Assembly: GCF_014697125.1 (NCBI RefSeq)
Contig: NZ_JACJRG010000014.1
Span: 62,001 to 126,000, forward strand
Source of the DNA: Anabaena minutissima FACHB-250
GTDB taxonomy: Bacteria; Cyanobacteriota; Cyanobacteriia; Cyanobacteriales; Nostocaceae
Reading direction: 5' to 3'
Length of the DNA stretch: 64,000 bases
Below, one piece after another: positions 1 to 9,066 of the stretch; position 1 is the stretch's first letter, and each line of letters starts with the position of its first letter. A model generated the notes under the pieces. The model had not been told where the DNA came from. It ran no database searches and was given only the letters and a program-made list of their open reading frames with translations. The position numbers were made by a program, and so were the translations under genes.

Positions 1-1414
1 CTACGCCACTGAGTTGAGCCGCTTGGGAGAAGACTTCAGCTTGTCGCAATCCATTTTGACCTAAAGTAGCATCTAAAACCAAAAGTGATTCTATTTTGGC
101 ATCAGGAGCTTTTTTGTCGATAATTCGCCGGATTTTACTGAGTTCATCCATTAAGTTTTTCTTATTTTGCAGTCTGCCGGCGGTGTCCACCAAAAGTAAT
201 TCGGTGTCTCTGGCTTGAGCAGCTGCGATCGCATCAAATACCACGGCGGCCGGGTCAGTATTTTTACCAGGGTTAGCAATCACTTCTACACCGCTTCTAG
301 CACCCCAAACTTTTACCTGTTCTACTGCCGCCGCCCGGAAAGTATCAGCTGCACCAATTAAGCATCGATAGCCAGATTTTTGGGCTAGGTGAGAAATTTT
401 ACCGATGGTGGTGGTTTTACCTGCACCATTCACCCCGGTGATTAACCAAATATTCAGCGTATCTTTTTCCGGGGCAAAGCTGGCTGTATGGGTAGTCTTG
501 AGGGGTGCTTCTAGCATATCCCGCAAGATTTTTTTCAAGTAGGCGATCGCTTCTTCTGGTGGTGTAACTTCTTCCCGCAGTTTTTTCTGAAGCGCACTGA
601 TAATATAATCAGTTGCCTCTACACCTACATCCGCTTGTAGCAGTAACGCCTCAATTTCTGTGACAGCAGCTTGGTTGAGTGGCCCTTGTCCAACAATTGC
701 CTTGAGTTGGTTGAGGATATTTCGACGGGTTTTATCTAATCCTTCCCGCAGCTTTTTCAGCCAGGTAATTTCTTCAATAGAAATATCTTCCGGCCGCCTA
801 CCTTGTGATGCTAATACTTCTGCTGACCAAACAAATCCGTCATCAAAATCTAATCCAGGAATTGCTTCTACGGCTTCCGTTGTAGTCGCTACTGGCTGCA
901 CTACTTCGGGTTCAGGTACTTCAATCGCACTGGCAATAAGTCGTTCTTGCTTGGCTGCTTGTTCTGCTGCTGCCCTTTCTAAAAATGATAAAGTTGCAGG
1001 CTTTGCCGTCTCTTGGGCAATTTCTGGCTCAGTTGAGCTTTCAACAACAGTTGCAGTTTCTTCTACTATTTCTGGTGTATTAACAATTATTTCTGGAAAC
1101 TCTTCCTTCGCTACTTCTGCTTCTGGGGTAGTTTCTGTAACTTCAGTTATAGCAGTTGTAGTTGCTTCAACTTCAGGCGTTTCTTCTGGTGTGGAAACAT
1201 CTACTGAGTCTGGTTGAGACTGTTGTTTCTCTTGGATATTTTTATAAGCAGCTTTAGCAAACGCCAACAAGTCGGCCGTTGAGTCTGGTGCAGCGTCTGC
1301 TGTTGTTGGTGACGTTGCGGCTGACTCTGGTTGGGGTTCTTGTATCGGAGGTGTTTCTGCTGGTTGTGTATTCGGGGAATTTTTATCTTGACGATTGAAC
1401 CAATTAAAAACCAT
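1..1414 (-). CDS. ftsY: Signal recognition particle receptor FtsY (3' end outside window)
   Basis: GTPase that docks SRP-bound ribosomes at the membrane translocon. The reading frame runs from the ATG at 1414 to the left edge without a stop, so about 471 N-terminal residues are present and the C-terminus is missing. Residues 1 to about 160 are an acidic, Glu/Thr/Pro-rich linker typical of FtsY. The NG domain follows, with the P-loop GVNGAGKTTT, the ADTFRAAAVEQ motif and the DTAGR (G3) motif all readable on the minus strand near positions 430-160. The visible end corresponds to the stretch just before the TKLDG (G4) motif. nusB and a DUF502 gene lie upstream on the same strand. Identity is certain; only the end is lacking. 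Confidence 0.96.
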   Translation of the reverse strand, partial: MVFNWFNRQDKNSPNTQPAETPPIQEPQPESAATSPTTADAAPDSTADLLAFAKAAYKNIQEKQQSQPDSVDVSTPEETPEVEATTTAITEVTETTPEAEVAKEEFPEIIVNTPEIVEETATVVESSTEPEIAQETAKPATLSFLERAAAEQAAKQERLIASAIEVPEPEVVQPVATTTEAVEAIPGLDFDDGFVWSAEVLASQGRRPEDISIEEITWLKKLREGLDKTRRNILNQLKAIVGQGPLNQAAVTEIEALLLQADVGVEATDYIISALQKKLREEVTPPEEAIAYLKKILRDMLEAPLKTTHTASFAPEKDTLNIWLITGVNGAGKTTTIGKISHLAQKSGYRCLIGAADTFRAAAVEQVKVWGARSGVEVIANPGKNTDPAAVVFDAIAAAQARDTELLLVDTAGRLQNKKNLMDELSKIRRIIDKKAPDAKIESLLVLDATLGQNGLRQAEVFSQAAQLSGV

Positions 1415-1592
1415 TGCAGCTAGCGGTGTTAGTTGTTCTGTGAGGTAGGAGCTATGCGTTTATGAGTTAGAATCTATGAGTTTAATTTAACTTGTTACTC
1501 TGATGTGGTGTGAAAACCTCCGGGTTATCCTCACCTGTTCGTCCTCCTCACTACCCACTCACAACTTACCACTCATGATGGTTCTTTTCGTG

Positions 1593-1648
1593 AACGTCTA
1601 TGACTTTTGACTTCCCTCGTTCGCGTAGCGTCCCGTAGGGAAGCGACT
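1593..1648. repeat. Dispersed intergenic repeat (TCTATGACTTTTGACTT type) with GTAGGGAAGCG motif
   Basis: Between ftsY and nusB. CGTCTATGACTTTTGACTT at 1595-1613 recurs almost exactly at about 28525 and 56595. It is followed by a GC-rich part ending in GTCCCGTAGGGAAGCG, a sequence that also appears in the 52.78 kb hairpin. It looks like one of the small dispersed palindromic elements of Nostoc genomes. No gene is seen in the 253-base gap. Confidence 0.55.
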
Positions 1649-1667
1649 TAACTTCTGCCCTGCGGGA

Positions 1668-2297
1668 CTACGCAGGTTGTTTTTGCTCTGTGACTCGGCG
1701 CAGAACACCGTTAATAAACCGATGACCTTCATCGCCACTGTAGCGTTTTGCTAGCTCTACAGCTTCATTAATTGCTACTCTATCTGGGAGATTGAAGAAG
1801 AGCATTTCTGACACAGCAATTCGCAGAATATCCCGATCAATTTGGGCTAAACGGGTTACTTGCCAGTCTACTAAAGCCAAGGAAATTTGTTCATCAATGA
1901 TAATGCGATGTTCGTTAATGATTTGGACAAGTTTGATAGCATATTTACCGACTTCCCGATCCTGATTGGCTAGCTGAATTAATTCGGGAAACTCTAGGGC
2001 TGCGCCTAATTGATTAATGGCGGTTTGGGTACATTCGATCGCTTCTTTAAGCATAGTTCTCGCACTATTGAGATCAGAAGCGCGAGTTTCACTGGTTAAA
2101 AGGCGATCGTGACTGCGTTGTAGCTCCCCAGTGGCGTTATCCAAGCTATCTTGTACTTCTGCTCTAAGGGTACGTACTGTAGCTAACACCAGCTTAGGTA
2201 GGTGTTCTTCTGTCAATTTTTTGGGATTAACGGGTAACTGGCTCAGGCTTAAAAGTGCCAGTTCACGGGCTATTTGTTGTGGTTTGCGGTCTTGCAT
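1668..2297 (-). CDS. nusB: Transcription antitermination factor NusB
   Basis: RNA-binding protein of the rRNA antitermination complex, acting with NusE (S10) on boxA RNA. The 209-residue product is longer than the usual ~140 residues because of an N-terminal helical extension of roughly 70 residues, common in cyanobacterial NusB. The N-terminus has the family opening (ARELALLSLSQLP) and the C-terminal half carries the conserved core, with DRDILRIAVSEMLF, VAINEAVELAKRYSGDEGHRFINGVL near residues 150-200. It sits between ftsY and a DUF502 gene in the same orientation, a neighbourhood I recall from cyanobacteria. The ATG is the first in the frame and directly precedes the conserved N-terminus. 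Confidence 0.95.
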   Translation of the reverse strand: MQDRKPQQIARELALLSLSQLPVNPKKLTEEHLPKLVLATVRTLRAEVQDSLDNATGELQRSHDRLLTSETRASDLNSARTMLKEAIECTQTAINQLGAALEFPELIQLANQDREVGKYAIKLVQIINEHRIIIDEQISLALVDWQVTRLAQIDRDILRIAVSEMLFFNLPDRVAINEAVELAKRYSGDEGHRFINGVLRRVTEQKQPA

Positions 2298-2410
2298 AAA
2301 AGTTTAACTGTTTCAGTAATAATGTAATTTCAGAGTTACAAATCTATCAATTTTAATTGAGCCAAACATCCATATTATTCTGTTTGGCTACAAATTTACC
2401 GGATTTTTTT

Positions 2411-3202
2411 TTAGGTTTCTTCGATAGGGATGATGGGATGTGGAATATCGCTATTGGATTTTTCTAGTTTGTGTTCTTTGGCGATCGCTAGAGGGGATAA
2501 AGGTGTGTTGGGGGTGACAATCCCTCCAGAGACTACGACTTTAAAGGCATCTTCAACCGAAATGGAGAGGTTGACGACTTCATCTTCTGGAACTACGGCA
2601 TACCATCCTGTGGTCGGATTGGGAGTGGTGGGGATAAAAATACTTAACATTGGTTGAGACATTTGGGCTTGAATTTCACTCCCAATGACACCTGTGACAA
2701 AAGCGATCGCCCATATTCCTTTGCGGGGATACTCGACTAAAATGACCCGCCGAAATTTGTTATTAGAGTCTTTGAGGAGAGTTTCCAAAAGCTGCTTCAG
2801 TGTTTTATATACCTGTCCAGCTAAGGGAATCGCCTGTAATAATCGCTCACCAAAATCTAGTAACCACCGCCCAGCAATATTGCGAGCCATTAACCCAATC
2901 AACAGAATACTGAGTAATGGTACAGCTAGCCCTACCGCTAAATTCAGGAAATTTACTAGAATCGGGTGTAATCCATCAAAGGGATTTAGTTGTTTAGGAA
3001 CTTGAGTGAGAAAGTTGATTACCCAATTAGCAATGGTAATCGTTAGCCAGATAGTCGTTGCTAGTGGAATCACTACCAACAGTCCAGCAATTAAGTCATT
3101 CTTCAAGTCCTGTTTTAGACGATCAATTCTCAAGCCCCTATTCTCCTTCTTTAGAATAGTGGAAATTTCTTTATTCGTATTCATTCCATTAGATTTGTCC
3201 AA
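2411..3202 (-). CDS. DUF502 family membrane protein
   Basis: 263 residues. Two hydrophobic segments are visible: about residues 38-65 (LIAGLLVVIPLATTIWLT) and about 85-108 (VGLAVPLLSILLIGLMARN). They are followed by a conserved cytoplasmic part containing IPLAGQVYKTLKQLLET and FRRVILVEYPRKGIWAIAFVTG, the signature of DUF502. A PTTPNPTTGWY stretch lies near residue 195. The family is widespread in bacteria and plants, and its biochemical role is not established to my knowledge. It precedes nusB in the same direction with a 113-base gap, so co-transcription with nusB and ftsY is possible. An alternative start at Met7 would give almost the same protein. Confidence 0.85.
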   Translation of the reverse strand: MDKSNGMNTNKEISTILKKENRGLRIDRLKQDLKNDLIAGLLVVIPLATTIWLTITIANWVINFLTQVPKQLNPFDGLHPILVNFLNLAVGLAVPLLSILLIGLMARNIAGRWLLDFGERLLQAIPLAGQVYKTLKQLLETLLKDSNNKFRRVILVEYPRKGIWAIAFVTGVIGSEIQAQMSQPMLSIFIPTTPNPTTGWYAVVPEDEVVNLSISVEDAFKVVVSGGIVTPNTPLSPLAIAKEHKLEKSNSDIPHPIIPIEET

Positions 3203-3706
3203 TGATTAAGACATGACTTGTGATATTTTTTACCGCAAGTTACTGTCTACAACGACAAGTAGTTAAGTTATTGCCATGACATATGCCCTATTAACTAGAA
3301 AACTAGTTGTTTACCTGCACAAGTGCAAATAGACACATTCCAACTTAGATCAAAGCCAGTTGGTTTTTGAGGTTGTTACTTTTCTTTGTACGAGTTGTAA
3401 ACGATTGTTGCAAATATAGGAGATATTAATTATCCTATCGCGCTTAATTAAAAGCTGCTAATGCTGAAAAATTAGCAAGAAGCAGTAATTAGCGCAGTTT
3501 TTTATCCTGATTTGCAACCTAGGAGGGGTGATTTTTCTGAGAATGGGATTTAAAAATTTTAACTGATCGTAACGGCTAAATAAACTCACCCTGAATTAAG
3601 TGACTAAGACAGCTACGAAATCTCAGTCACTGAGTCTAAGAGCAATTCAATACTCAAAATTCAAAATTAAGAAATAGGCTTGGGCATTGGTGTAACATTT
3701 CCCCCA
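3203..3706. other. Intergenic region between DUF502 gene and hpsK, no gene seen
   Basis: About 500 AT-rich bases. It holds the upstream region of the DUF502 gene and the downstream region of the hps cluster. I see no conserved reading frame, tRNA or clear terminator; the only structured part is the heptamer array at its left-hand end next to hpsK. Confidence 0.5.
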
Positions 3707-3755
3707 TCACCTATCATCTGTCACCTGTCACCTATCCCCTGTCACCTGTCACCTA
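3707..3755. repeat. Degenerate heptamer tandem repeat (TCACCTG type, 7 units)
   Basis: Seven consecutive 7-base units of the pattern TCACCTG/TCACCTA/TCATCTG/TCCCCTG, all in phase, ending one base before the stop codon of hpsK. It is the same heptamer, on the opposite strand or in another phase, as at 28194, 34061 and 47448. This matches the short tandemly repeated repetitive (STRR) sequences of heterocystous cyanobacteria. Confidence 0.85.
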
Positions 3756-3756
3756 T

Positions 3757-4653
3757 TTACTTAGGCATTTCTGAAACTGTGTAGCTCACTTCTAATTGGC
3801 TTTGTTTTTCTTGAGCCACGGGTGCTGCTAGGCTAGGTGTGGGGATGTTTTTCATCTCCCAAGCTTTCAACAGAATTAGGTATTCATAAAAAGCCTGTAA
3901 AGTACACCAAGCCAAACCAGCGCGTCCGTCTAAGCAACCACCCAGAAAAAAGTACATATACAAAAAACGCAGTAAAGGTCTAGCGGGTAAACGCAAAGAC
4001 AAATCTTTCAACGCTCGTCGTTTTTCAATTTCCGACTTACCAAAAAACAAATCTCGCCAGTCTACCTTGCCCTTTTCTAATTGATACAAAGTTTCTCTAG
4101 CTTCATCGGTAGAATAACGGTTATGTTTTTCAATCCAACGGCTTAAACCCTTGCTACAAGTATAGTGAGGATAGGTTTCCTTGATGAAACTGGTTGCACC
4201 ATCGCACACTTCCCGTTCAGTATGACCATAGTCTGTAAACCAAACTTTCCCATGGCGGAAAAGACGCATTTGATAGCGGGGGTATTGAGTGCTGCGGCGA
4301 ATCCATTGATTGAGGAAAATCACCCGTTCAGCAACGTAGTAGCCGATGTAGTCTGGGTTTTGGTTTGCCTGTTCGCATTCAGCAAATAGTTCTGGTGTCA
4401 TCCGTTCATCGGCTTCAAGAATATACACCCACTCGTGTTTGGGGGGAATAGACTCTAGCATCCAAGTACGTTGTCGTCCGTGACTCTCAAAGGCGTGTTG
4501 AACAACGCGGACAGGATAGCGACTGGCGATTTCTACGGTGCGATCGCTACTGCATGAGTCTACAACAATAATGTCATCTGAGAGCATCGCCGATTCAATA
4601 CAGGCGGCAATATCTAATTCTTCATTATAAGTCAGTATGTAAATTGAGAACAT
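3757..4653 (-). CDS. hpsK: Family 2 glycosyltransferase, probable HpsK
   Basis: 298 residues. The N-terminus has the GT-A nucleotide-sugar fold opening (MFSIYILTYNEELDIAACIES) with DDIIVVDSCSSDRTVEIA, and the acidic metal-binding motif lies in YILEADERMTP near residue 80. The C-terminal third carries a hydrophobic segment around FLYMYFFLGGCLDGRAG, suggesting membrane association. It would transfer a sugar during assembly of the hormogonium polysaccharide. It is the last of the same-strand gene series that starts with hpsA, and the next gene upstream is hpsJ. The family assignment is firm; the symbol hpsK is inferred from gene order in Nostoc punctiforme as I remember it. Confidence 0.75.
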   Translation of the reverse strand: MFSIYILTYNEELDIAACIESAMLSDDIIVVDSCSSDRTVEIASRYPVRVVQHAFESHGRQRTWMLESIPPKHEWVYILEADERMTPELFAECEQANQNPDYIGYYVAERVIFLNQWIRRSTQYPRYQMRLFRHGKVWFTDYGHTEREVCDGATSFIKETYPHYTCSKGLSRWIEKHNRYSTDEARETLYQLEKGKVDWRDLFFGKSEIEKRRALKDLSLRLPARPLLRFLYMYFFLGGCLDGRAGLAWCTLQAFYEYLILLKAWEMKNIPTPSLAAPVAQEKQSQLEVSYTVSEMPK

Positions 4654-4779
4654 TGTCTAAAAGTATAGTAATTTTGCTAAATGCTAAGTATCTTTTTATT
4701 ATCAGATTAATACTAGTAAAAGACAGTATAAATTATCAAAAATTGTTTAATTTTTTATACTGCCCTAGCGAATAAGAAA

Positions 4780-5619
4780 TTAACGTGCTGGCACTTTACC
4801 TTTAGGTTTACCACCTTGAAAAGCACCCATACCTCTTAAACCTGTCCAACCAATGATGATATAACCGATAGCTAGGAGTAAGCTGCTAATGCCAATTCGC
4901 AGTCCTGATTTCCAAGCGTTGTCTTTAGCCTGTTTGGAAGCATCGTCCCTACGTTGGCGAATTTGATTCAATCTTTGATTAGCTAGTCCTTGAGGATCTG
5001 TTTGCTGGGCAATAAACTGATCAAGTTCTTTGGGATTGGCTTTAAACTTCTTGAGCAGTTCTTTTTGCGCGGCTGGAATTTGGGGACTCTTGAGTGCTTC
5101 TTGATATTTTTGCTCGTCTTTAAGTAATTCGCTAAACTGCGCTCTTGCTTGGGTGCGTAATTGTTCTAACTGAGCTTTGCCTTGCTCATTGTTTAATTGC
5201 GCTTGAAATTGATTTAACTGATTTTTTAGCTGGTTTTCTGCCTGTTCTGCATCTTGGCTAATTTGATTCACTGTTTGGGTGCTAGCTTGTCGCACATTGT
5301 TCAGGTGCAAGGGAAAAATTAGCAAGAATATTAACCCTAAGATGCTAGACAGTATTAAAACAGGAAATCTGAAGTCAAAACCTTTGGGGCCATCACTAGC
5401 TTCCTGCATCCAATAACCGGTAAATAATGCTCCCACACCAACCAAGGGTACGATACCTCGATCAACTAGTGCGGTTGCTACGTTGATTTGCCATATCCTA
5501 TCTGTGGGTTGAAAAGGGAACAAGAGAATCAAAAAATCTAGCAAAAAAGACACAATTAAAATGATTCCCACCACTTTCAGGGTAAGGGCGGCATTTGCAG
5601 AAGTAAAACGATTAACCAT
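4780..5619 (-). CDS. hpsJ: Membrane/coiled-coil protein, probable HpsJ
   Basis: 279 residues with a clear plan: a transmembrane segment at about 12-35 (VVGIILIVSFLLDFLILLFP), a second region near 50-70, a third at about 85-105 (LILSSILGLIFLLIFPL), a long Gln/Lys-rich coiled coil from about 112 to 225, and a last transmembrane segment near 240-262 (ISSLLLAIGYIIIGWTGLRG). The architecture suits an inner-membrane scaffold with a long helical arm. I recall HpsJ-family proteins of this type being linked to hormogonium polysaccharide export and motility in Nostoc punctiforme. Its place between hpsK and hpsI supports that. No enzymatic motif is seen. Confidence 0.7.
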   Translation of the reverse strand: MVNRFTSANAALTLKVVGIILIVSFLLDFLILLFPFQPTDRIWQINVATALVDRGIVPLVGVGALFTGYWMQEASDGPKGFDFRFPVLILSSILGLIFLLIFPLHLNNVRQASTQTVNQISQDAEQAENQLKNQLNQFQAQLNNEQGKAQLEQLRTQARAQFSELLKDEQKYQEALKSPQIPAAQKELLKKFKANPKELDQFIAQQTDPQGLANQRLNQIRQRRDDASKQAKDNAWKSGLRIGISSLLLAIGYIIIGWTGLRGMGAFQGGKPKGKVPAR

Positions 5620-5825
5620 AGTTGTGCAAACTCTTACTCAAGTCAGAAATGATGATCCTATTTAAAGTTACTGGAATATTGTGGCCATAATGCTGTTTGT
5701 CATGTGAATCTGCCTGCACATATTAAGATGAAGTAGATATAATTTGCTTGCAAACTACACTACGGTAACATTTGTTATGCAAAGTGTACTATCAAAATTA
5801 GAGTATTTTAAAATACAAAGATAAT

Positions 5826-6524
5826 CTATTGCCCATTACTTTTCTCAAGGTTAGCGTTTGTATCTAAGATTCGTTCCCAAATCCGTAAATCTTCTGGACG
5901 ATCAATATCAGACAAGGCAGGTAAGCAAACATACGAGATGTTAAGTTTTTTAGCAACATCTACAGTTTGTTGTAAGACTTGATCTGTTCCCCAATTGATG
6001 TTAAGGAATAGTTCCGGGATGAAACGACGCAAGCCAATCAAGTAATAGCCTCCGTCAAGTGCGGGGCCTAACACTAAGTCAAAAGTTTGCAGTTGAGCAA
6101 AGGCTTGAGCCAGAATTTGAGAATTAGCGTCAGGGCAATCAGTACCTATGATAATTACTTGTGCGGCATTTTTCTCAAAGCTATCAAAGAGCGATCGCGC
6201 CATGCGATCGCCCAAATCCCCTTCACCTTGACACTGGTATAATAAGCTATATCCCAACCACTCTTGCATAAGTTGCAAATCACCCCCAGCAAATCGCACT
6301 TCTATCGATATGCTATTTTGCAATGCTTGAGCCTGAGATAGTGTGTACTCAGTCATCTGTCGTTGCAAGTCAGCAGCACCAAGAGTACCCAAAGCCGGGA
6401 TCATTCTGGTTTTGGTCTTCCCCGGTTCTGGATAGCGAGTAAAAATAATTAGGTGCTGTTTGGCAATTTTTAGTGATGTCAGCACACAAGACCTAGATAA
6501 GAACAGTAGATATTTTAATAGCAA
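5826..6524 (-). CDS. hpsI: TIGR04282-type glycosyltransferase (GT-A), probable HpsI
   Basis: 232 residues. After a short leader the conserved core begins with HLIIFTRYPEPGKTKTRMIPALG, the signature opening of the small nucleotidyl/sugar-transferase family related to CofC/MobA. Further motifs are IIGTDCPDANSQIL (residue about 120) and LGPALDGGYYLIGL (about 148-161), then DIDRPEDL near the C-terminus. The annotated ATG overlaps the 3' end of hpsH by 10 bases, which suggests coupled translation, although a later start just before the core is possible. Context places it in the polysaccharide cluster; donor and acceptor sugars cannot be read from sequence. Confidence 0.75.
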   Translation of the reverse strand: MLLKYLLFLSRSCVLTSLKIAKQHLIIFTRYPEPGKTKTRMIPALGTLGAADLQRQMTEYTLSQAQALQNSISIEVRFAGGDLQLMQEWLGYSLLYQCQGEGDLGDRMARSLFDSFEKNAAQVIIIGTDCPDANSQILAQAFAQLQTFDLVLGPALDGGYYLIGLRRFIPELFLNINWGTDQVLQQTVDVAKKLNISYVCLPALSDIDRPEDLRIWERILDTNANLEKSNGQ

Positions 6525-7072
6525 TAATCACCACTACCATTGGCTGTTTTATTTTCTTTTTCTTTTCGCATTGCTCCTAACATTGTAGAAACATAAACAC
6601 AACGCTTGGCTTTACCGCCATACCTACTAGACAAAGTTATCCTTCCTAGAGGTAGTTGCGGGACATTACCCTTATAATCAAATTGAATTTTTTTGACACC
6701 ATTTGATTCCTGTAGAGTTGTTTCTTCGTCAAAACGAACACTACTATCAAGCTTGTTCCACTTAGCCATAGCAGGGCCTACACTAGCAGGATGAACTGCT
6801 AATTGCAAAGTACCATTTTGCTCGCGGAAACTAACTTGCCAAGTTAATTTTTCTTTACCTGCTTGGCTTTTAGCTTGTTGCATAGCATCATAAACTTCAT
6901 TTTGTGCCTGACTAAGACGTTGAGTATTGACGAAAGTTAACCAGCTAGGTGAAACCAAAGCAGCTAAGATACCAATAATTAAAAAAACTACTAATATCTC
7001 TGGTAGAGTGAAACCACTGGTTGAGCGGTGATGAGAGATATTTTTTTTGTAACTGATAAATAGTAAACGCAC
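6515..7072 (-). CDS. hpsH: Pseudopilin (type IV prepilin-like), probable HpsH
   Basis: 185 residues with a prepilin peptidase site: a basic leader ending in SGFTLPE, cleavage expected between G and F, followed by a hydrophobic helix (ILVVFLIIGILAALVSPSW). Glu at +5 is conserved. The globular part shares several motifs with hpsD: NTQRLSQAQNEVYDAMQQAKSQAGKEKLTWQVSF here resembles the matching region there, so hpsD and hpsH look like paralogues of the GspH/FimT type. A C-terminal Cys pair may form a disulphide. Such minor pseudopilins would prime or cap a pilus-like fibre involved in secretion. Downstream it overlaps hpsI. Confidence 0.82.
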   Translation of the reverse strand: MRLLFISYKKNISHHRSTSGFTLPEILVVFLIIGILAALVSPSWLTFVNTQRLSQAQNEVYDAMQQAKSQAGKEKLTWQVSFREQNGTLQLAVHPASVGPAMAKWNKLDSSVRFDEETTLQESNGVKKIQFDYKGNVPQLPLGRITLSSRYGGKAKRCVYVSTMLGAMRKEKENKTANGSGDYCY

Positions 7073-7099
7073 CGGAAAGTAAGTTTATTAATGGTTAGA

Positions 7100-8062
7100 T
7101 TAACTAATTTGTACTTTTGTATTGATCTTTGTCAATAATTTGGTAGATATATCAATAGGTAAAATAATAATTACAACCGTTTTTAAGAATAATTTCAATA
7201 TAAATTTTGTTCGTTTAAATCTAGAAGATTCGTTCAGAAAATAATTATAGAGAAATTTAGCAGCAACTAAACCTTTCTGTCTACTAAATGGTTGTTGCAG
7301 AGCTTTGCAGGTGAGGTACTTATATAGATTTGCGAGACTGAGACTCATATTATTAACAATCAAAGGTCTTCGTTGATAAGCAGATTTCATTACTTGCAGA
7401 CAGGCTTTTTCTTGTCTTGCAAGATTAGTAGATAGTGAATTACTGCTGACTCTATACAAAATTTGCACAGATGGGACAGCTACAAACTCATATTTATCCG
7501 CTAATCGCAACCACATATCCCAGTCTTGAGCAGCATCTAGTGATTCATCAAATCCACCTAATTCTATTAACACTTCTCTACGAATTAAAGGATTAGAGCC
7601 ATTTTCTAAAAAATTGCTTACTAATAACTTATTATAAACATCTCCATTGGCAGTAATATGTGTACCTGAAACTAAAAACTTAGCATTCTCATCTATATAA
7701 TCAGTCCAACTATAAGCAACTTGAGCATCTAAATTATTTTGCAGAGCTTCTAATTGTGACTGTAGTTTATTAGGTGTCCAAAGATCATCTGCATCTAAAA
7801 AGCTAACAAATTCACCAACAGCGCATTTTAAACCACGATTACGACTAATATTTCCCCCAGCATTACCGAAAGAAAATACTTTGAGCCGAGAATCTTGAAA
7901 TTTTGAAATTACCTCCAGTGTTGAATCTGTTGAGCCATCATTGATAATAATTAATTCAAAATCATTAAATGTTTGATTGAAAACAGAATCTATTGTATCT
8001 GCAATTGTTTTTTCACTATTAAACGCTGGTATGATAATAGATATACTAGGTAATTCATTCAT
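7100..8062 (-). CDS. hpsG: Family 2 glycosyltransferase HpsG
   Basis: 320 residues, GT-A fold. The N-terminal domain has ISIIIPAFNSEKTIADTIDS, the nucleotide-binding INDGSTDST motif (residue about 41) and the metal-binding SFLDADDLWTP motif (about 88). DAAQDWDMWLRLA near residue 180 fits the acceptor/catalytic motif. The C-terminal part has a hydrophobic stretch near residues 285-303. It overlaps hpsF by 4 bases (ATGA), indicating translational coupling. It is one of three consecutive glycosyltransferases of the hps operon reported as needed for hormogonium polysaccharide in Nostoc punctiforme; the exact sugar is unknown. Confidence 0.85.
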   Translation of the reverse strand: MNELPSISIIIPAFNSEKTIADTIDSVFNQTFNDFELIIINDGSTDSTLEVISKFQDSRLKVFSFGNAGGNISRNRGLKCAVGEFVSFLDADDLWTPNKLQSQLEALQNNLDAQVAYSWTDYIDENAKFLVSGTHITANGDVYNKLLVSNFLENGSNPLIRREVLIELGGFDESLDAAQDWDMWLRLADKYEFVAVPSVQILYRVSSNSLSTNLARQEKACLQVMKSAYQRRPLIVNNMSLSLANLYKYLTCKALQQPFSRQKGLVAAKFLYNYFLNESSRFKRTKFILKLFLKTVVIIILPIDISTKLLTKINTKVQIS

Positions 8063-9066
8063 GTTGTCAAGTGTTTATTCGTGGTTAATAAATTTTTAGT
8101 GTGATATTTTAAAGAATAAAAAGGACTTATCATGATACTGAAATAAAATTGCATCTCACAAGTAACTATCAGATTATTTTTGATATTGAAATTGTATTTA
8201 ACTATATGCTGTACCAATCGACGTAAACCACCTATAATGGTTCTAAAAAATATTATTGGTTTTTGCCATTTTTTGGCATTTATAAAGCGTAATTCACAAG
8301 TAGATAAACCACAACCACGAGCTAGATTAATTAGGTATTTTTTTTCTAATCTCCAAGATGGTATTTGATGATAAGTGTGCATTTTGGGGTTATACCAGAT
8401 TTGCCAACCTGCTTTATGTATATACAGTAGTGGTTCTAAATCTTCACCTCCTACCATTGATTTACCTAATCTGCCACTAAATACCAACTCATTGGGAACA
8501 CTATCACACCATGCTTGTTTATTCACAACTAATGCTGCACCAGGCGGTAGTTTTAGATTTACAGGATCAAATAATTGTGGTTGATTACCATGTTCCCTGA
8601 TAGCAAGAAAAGCTTGTATTCTTTCAAAATTTTGAGGTGGTTTAACCTCAAATTCACCATGAATTTGACCACTCCAAGCACCAGCTTGAGGATGTTCTTT
8701 GCCAAAGGTATCAGCTGCCGCTAACCAGTCTGATACAGGTAAATTATCATCATCTAAAAATGCCACGAACTTCCCTTGAGCTTCACGAACTCCACGCAAC
8801 CGTGCAAAAGCAGCACCTTGTTTAGTTTCCAAGAAGTATTTTAATGGACAAATATTATTAAATTTTTTTTGGTATTGCTGAACTATGATTTTTGTATCAT
8901 CGATACTATTATTATCAACGACAATAATTTCCCAATGAATATTTTCTACGCCTGTTTGCAATAAAAGCTTTTCCAAAATTTTTGGTAAACGCTCTGCGCC
9001 ATTATAGGTAGGAATAGCTACACTAATATCAATATGACTTCTCACTAATTCATTTAGATAAACCAT
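8059..9066 (-). CDS. hpsF: Family 2 glycosyltransferase HpsF
   Basis: 335 residues. IDISVAIPTYNGAERLPKIL opens the GT-A domain, VDNNSIDDT is the nucleotide-binding motif, and AFLDDDNLPVSDW holds the metal-binding acidic residues near residue 104. MVGGEDLEPLLYI near residue 205 is the predicted catalytic-base region. It is closely similar in layout to hpsE (both have AAxxF, PPGAALV/PPAAGIV, NPxMxxYHQI), so the two arose by tandem duplication. The chosen start overlaps the end of hpsE by 17 bases; a start a few codons later is also possible. Confidence 0.85.
   Translation of the reverse strand: MVYLNELVRSHIDISVAIPTYNGAERLPKILEKLLLQTGVENIHWEIIVVDNNSIDDTKIIVQQYQKKFNNICPLKYFLETKQGAAFARLRGVREAQGKFVAFLDDDNLPVSDWLAAADTFGKEHPQAGAWSGQIHGEFEVKPPQNFERIQAFLAIREHGNQPQLFDPVNLKLPPGAALVVNKQAWCDSVPNELVFSGRLGKSMVGGEDLEPLLYIHKAGWQIWYNPKMHTYHQIPSWRLEKKYLINLARGCGLSTCELRFINAKKWQKPIIFFRTIIGGLRRLVQHIVKYNFNIKNNLIVTCEMQFYFSIMISPFYSLKYHTKNLLTTNKHLTT

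Noticed and set aside
660..1217. Plus-strand open frame of 185 codons within ftsY
   Set aside because: It is the antisense of the low-complexity acidic linker of ftsY; its Ser/Thr/Val-rich translation has no family signature and the minus-strand frame is clearly FtsY.
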